A stretch of 7,827 nt of DNA. Source: Pseudomonadota bacterium. Its GTDB lineage: Bacteria > Myxococcota > Polyangia > GCA-2747355 > JACKDQ01. The first letter of the stretch is position 1. Every line of letters begins with the position of its first letter. The translations under genes were made by a program, and so were the position numbers. The notes under the pieces are model-generated. The model was not told the DNA's origin and did not search any database. It saw nothing but the letters and a program-made list of their open reading frames with translations. This document shows positions 5,770 through 7,827 of this stretch, piece after piece. Location of the stretch: the NCBI GenBank assembly GCA_030591195.1, contig JAUVBO010000095.1, forward strand, positions 1 through 7,827, read 5' to 3'.

Positions 5770-7077
5770 ATGAGGATGCAGGACCTGATCCGCGCCAAGC
5801 GCGATGGCGGCGAGCTGACCGACGAGCAGATCGAGCAGGTCATCGCCGGCGTCACCGACGGCAGCCTGCCCGATTATCAGCTGGCCGCGCTGCTGATGGC
5901 GGTCTACTGGCAAGGGCTGACCGAGGCCGAGCTATCAGCCTGGACCCGAGCGATGGTCGAGTCGGGTGACACCGTCGACCTCTCGGCGGTGCCAGGCTTG
6001 AAGGTCGACAAGCACTCCACCGGCGGAGTCGGCGACAAGGTGTCGATCTGCCTCGCGCCGCTGGTCGCTGCTTGCGGCGTGCCGGTGCCGATGATCTCCG
6101 GCCGCGGCCTCGGCCACACCGGCGGCACCCTCGACAAGCTCGAGGCGATCCCCGGCTTCTCCACCGACATCAGCGTCGAGCGCTTCACCGCCGCGGTCGC
6201 CGACTGCGGCCTGTCGCTGATCGGCCAGACGGCCACCCTCGCGCCGGCGGACCGCAAGCTCTACGCCCTGCGCGACGTCACCGGGACGGTGGAGTCGATC
6301 CCGCTGATCTCGTCGAGCATCATGAGCAAGAAGCTCGCCGAAGGGATCGACGCGCTGGTGCTCGACGTCAAGGTCGGCAGCGGCGCCTTCATGAAAGAGA
6401 TCGAGCGCGCCCGGGAGCTCGCCCGGACCCTCTGTGGCATCGGCAAGCGGGCCGGCAAGCGGATGGCGGCGCTGATCACCGACATGAACCAGCCGCTCGG
6501 CCGCCAGGTCGGCAACGCCCTCGAGACCCTCGAGGCGATCGAGGTGCTGCAGGGCGACGGGCCCGAAGACCTGGTCGAGCTGACCCTCGCGCTCGGCGCC
6601 GAGATGCTGCTGCTCGGCGAGGCGGCGACCAGCCGCGAGGAGGCACTCGAGCGACTCGGCAAGGCACGCACCGACGGCAGCGGCCTCGAGCGGCTGCGGC
6701 GCTGCGTCGAGCTCCAGGGCGGCGACCCGCGGACGATCGACGACCCCGCGACGCACCTGCCGCGGGCCCAGCACTCGCGGCCGATCACCGCCGAGCGCGC
6801 CGGGGTGCTCGGCGCGATCCAGAACGAGCAGATCGGCATCGCGGCGATGGTGCTCGGCGCCGGCCGCGAGCGGATCGACAGCCAGATCGACCACGCCGTG
6901 GGCCTGACGATGTCGGTGCGCCTCGGCGACTCCGTCGCTCCCGGTGACCTGCTGGCGACGCTGCACCACAACGACGCGACCCAGGTCGAACGCGCCGAGG
7001 GGATCTTCCGCGCCGCCCTCCGCTGGGCGGACGAGACGCCAGCCCTGCCCGGGCTGATCTACGAGACCGTGCGCTGA
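5770..7077 (+). CDS. deoA: Thymidine (pyrimidine-nucleoside) phosphorylase
   Basis: A cytosolic enzyme that phosphorolyses thymidine or deoxyuridine to the free base and 2-deoxyribose-1-phosphate, the substrate of DeoB. With the ATG at 5770 it has 435 residues, matching the family's usual length of about 435-440. The N-terminal helical domain starts MRMQDLIRAKRDGGELTDEQI. The phosphate-binding KHSTGGVGDK is at 81-90 and the family signature SGRGLGHTGGTLDKLE at 110-125. The catalytic counterparts of E. coli Arg171, Ser186 and Lys190 are Arg168, Ser183 and Lys187 in the segment YALRDVTGTVESIPLISSSI onward. The C-terminal PYNP domain (about 335-410) includes GAIQNEQIGIAAMVLGAGR. The PMISGRGLGHTGGTLDKLEAIPGF context looks closer to DeoA than to Bacillus-type Pdp, but substrate range cannot be settled by eye. 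The gene is 25 bases from deoB and 11 bases from the transporter gene, so they form one operon. Confidence 0.94.
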   Translation: MRMQDLIRAKRDGGELTDEQIEQVIAGVTDGSLPDYQLAALLMAVYWQGLTEAELSAWTRAMVESGDTVDLSAVPGLKVDKHSTGGVGDKVSICLAPLVAACGVPVPMISGRGLGHTGGTLDKLEAIPGFSTDISVERFTAAVADCGLSLIGQTATLAPADRKLYALRDVTGTVESIPLISSSIMSKKLAEGIDALVLDVKVGSGAFMKEIERARELARTLCGIGKRAGKRMAALITDMNQPLGRQVGNALETLEAIEVLQGDGPEDLVELTLALGAEMLLLGEAATSREEALERLGKARTDGSGLERLRRCVELQGGDPRTIDDPATHLPRAQHSRPITAERAGVLGAIQNEQIGIAAMVLGAGRERIDSQIDHAVGLTMSVRLGDSVAPGDLLATLHHNDATQVERAEGIFRAALRWADETPALPGLIYETVR

Positions 7078-7088
7078 CGAGGTCAACG

Positions 7089-7827
7089 ATGCCCAAGACG
7101 TGCCGACAGAGCGACGGCGGCATCCGCGTCCGGCGCCTGGTGCTGCTCTTCGCGCTGCCCTCGGCGCTGGTGCTGCTGGTCGCCGCCTTCTCGCGGGTGG
7201 CCACCGCCGACGACGGCGCGCCGGCCGCCAGTGCGCCGGCCGCCAGCGCGCCGAGCGTGGCCACCGGCAAGGCCGCGCCACCGACCCCTAACAGGGCCGC
7301 GACGCTGGTTGAGAGCCGCCGCGGAGCGAGCGACGAGCCGCGCGGAGCCGGGCGCTTCATCGGCGTGCTCGGCTACCTGGTGATCCTCGGGCTCTGCTAC
7401 CTGCTGTCGAATAACCGCAAGAAGATCCGCTGGCGGACCGTCGGCTGGGCCGTGGCGCTGCAAGTGGCCTTCGCGATGATCGTGCTCAACCCGGTGGTCG
7501 GCCAGTTCTTCTTCGACAAGGTCGACAGCGGCGTCCGCGCCCTGCTCGGCTTCGCCGACCACGGGATCGATTTTCTCTTCCAGTCGACGGTACCCCACGA
7601 GGTGACCTACCAGAGCGCGCCGGGGCAGATGTCGACCAAGGTCTTCATCGGCCAGATGAGCCCAGCGCTCAAGTCGGTGGCGTTCTCGGTGCTGCCGACG
7701 GTGATCTTCTTCTCGGCGCTGATCACCGTGCTCTACCACCTCGGCGCGATGCAGTGGGTGGTGCGCGGGGTGGCGCGAGCGATGGTCTACGCCCTCGGCA
7801 CCAGCGGCGCCGAGACCCTCTCCTGCA
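7089..7827 (+). CDS. nupC: NupC-type concentrative nucleoside transporter (CNT family), N-terminal part
   Basis: An inner-membrane symporter that would import nucleosides for the enzymes encoded upstream. 246 residues are visible before the right edge cuts the gene. The CNT core begins at about residue 89: a first helix (90-106), a positive patch SNNRKKIRWR, and a second helix (118-134). A later helix region reads SVLPTVIFFSALITVLYHLG (200-219), then MQWVVRGVAR and LGTSGAETLS (236-245), the start of the conserved CNT gating/substrate region. These segments closely resemble the Na+-coupled Vibrio cholerae CNT. Unusually, residues 1-40 form a basic start plus a hydrophobic stretch (17-34) ending in VATADD, like a signal peptide or signal anchor. 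A disordered Ala/Pro linker (about 43-88, with APAAS twice) follows. The ATG at 7089 has GAGG (7079-7082) 6 bases upstream and lies 11 bases after deoA. Permease type is secure; ion coupling and specificity are not. Confidence 0.9.
   Translation, partial: MPKTCRQSDGGIRVRRLVLLFALPSALVLLVAAFSRVATADDGAPAASAPAASAPSVATGKAAPPTPNRAATLVESRRGASDEPRGAGRFIGVLGYLVILGLCYLLSNNRKKIRWRTVGWAVALQVAFAMIVLNPVVGQFFFDKVDSGVRALLGFADHGIDFLFQSTVPHEVTYQSAPGQMSTKVFIGQMSPALKSVAFSVLPTVIFFSALITVLYHLGAMQWVVRGVARAMVYALGTSGAETLSC
7218..7247 (+). repeat. 15-bp tandem repeat in the transporter linker
   Basis: Bases 7218-7232 and 7233-7247 differ only at the last position (AGT versus AGC) and encode APAAS twice. They lie in the Ala/Pro-rich linker between the signal-like segment and the membrane core, and look like recent slippage in a region under little constraint. 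Confidence 0.75.

Noticed and set aside
5935..7281. A 448-codon open frame on the minus strand opposite deoA and nupC
   Set aside because: Same pattern: antisense to deoA, Arg/Ala/Gly/Asp-rich, no motif. It is a by-product of GC-biased third codon positions.
1..7827. CRISPR array, tRNA/rRNA gene, insertion sequence or prophage
   Set aside because: No regularly spaced repeats, no tRNA-like cloverleaf, and no transposase or integrase frame was seen on either strand. The only repeats are the short in-frame and palindromic ones listed.

Overview
The window is a GC-rich bacterial chromosomal segment in which every convincing gene lies on the + strand. The GC-rich codon use, a Hanks-type Ser/Thr kinase, an Ala/Lys/Asp-rich tail on what is probably ribosomal protein S6, and no ssb between S6 and S18 would suit a myxobacterium-like (Myxococcota/deltaproteobacterial) genome. 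This placement is an inference from style, not a phylogenetic result.

Region 1 (1-2288) is the conserved ribosome/replication cluster. It holds the 3' end of a probable rpsF (S6), then rpsR (S18, overlapping the S6 stop codon), rplI (L9) and the replicative helicase gene dnaB. Region 2 (2309-3496) is a Hanks-type Ser/Thr protein kinase with a single transmembrane helix at its extreme C terminus, so it is probably tail-anchored. Its start codon is uncertain.

Region 3 (3497-7827) is a deoxynucleoside salvage/catabolism operon. A plausible sigma-70 promoter flanked by two identical palindromes leads into deoC, deoB, deoA and a nupC-type nucleoside transporter that runs off the right edge. Together they form one pathway. 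The transporter imports nucleosides, DeoA phosphorolyses thymidine/deoxyuridine to deoxyribose-1-phosphate, DeoB converts that to deoxyribose-5-phosphate, and DeoC cleaves it to acetaldehyde and glyceraldehyde-3-phosphate.

The most interesting signals are in region 3. DeoC carries an extra N-terminal module of about 70 residues: an amphipathic helix resembling bacterial-microcompartment encapsulation peptides, a Cys-x3-Cys-x2-Cys-x2-Cys cluster, and a linker. The deoC stop codon lies inside two mutually exclusive perfect hairpins. The transporter carries a signal-peptide-like segment and an Ala/Pro linker ahead of the normal first membrane helix. No microcompartment shell gene is visible in the window, so a compartment-linked deoxyribose pathway remains a hypothesis.
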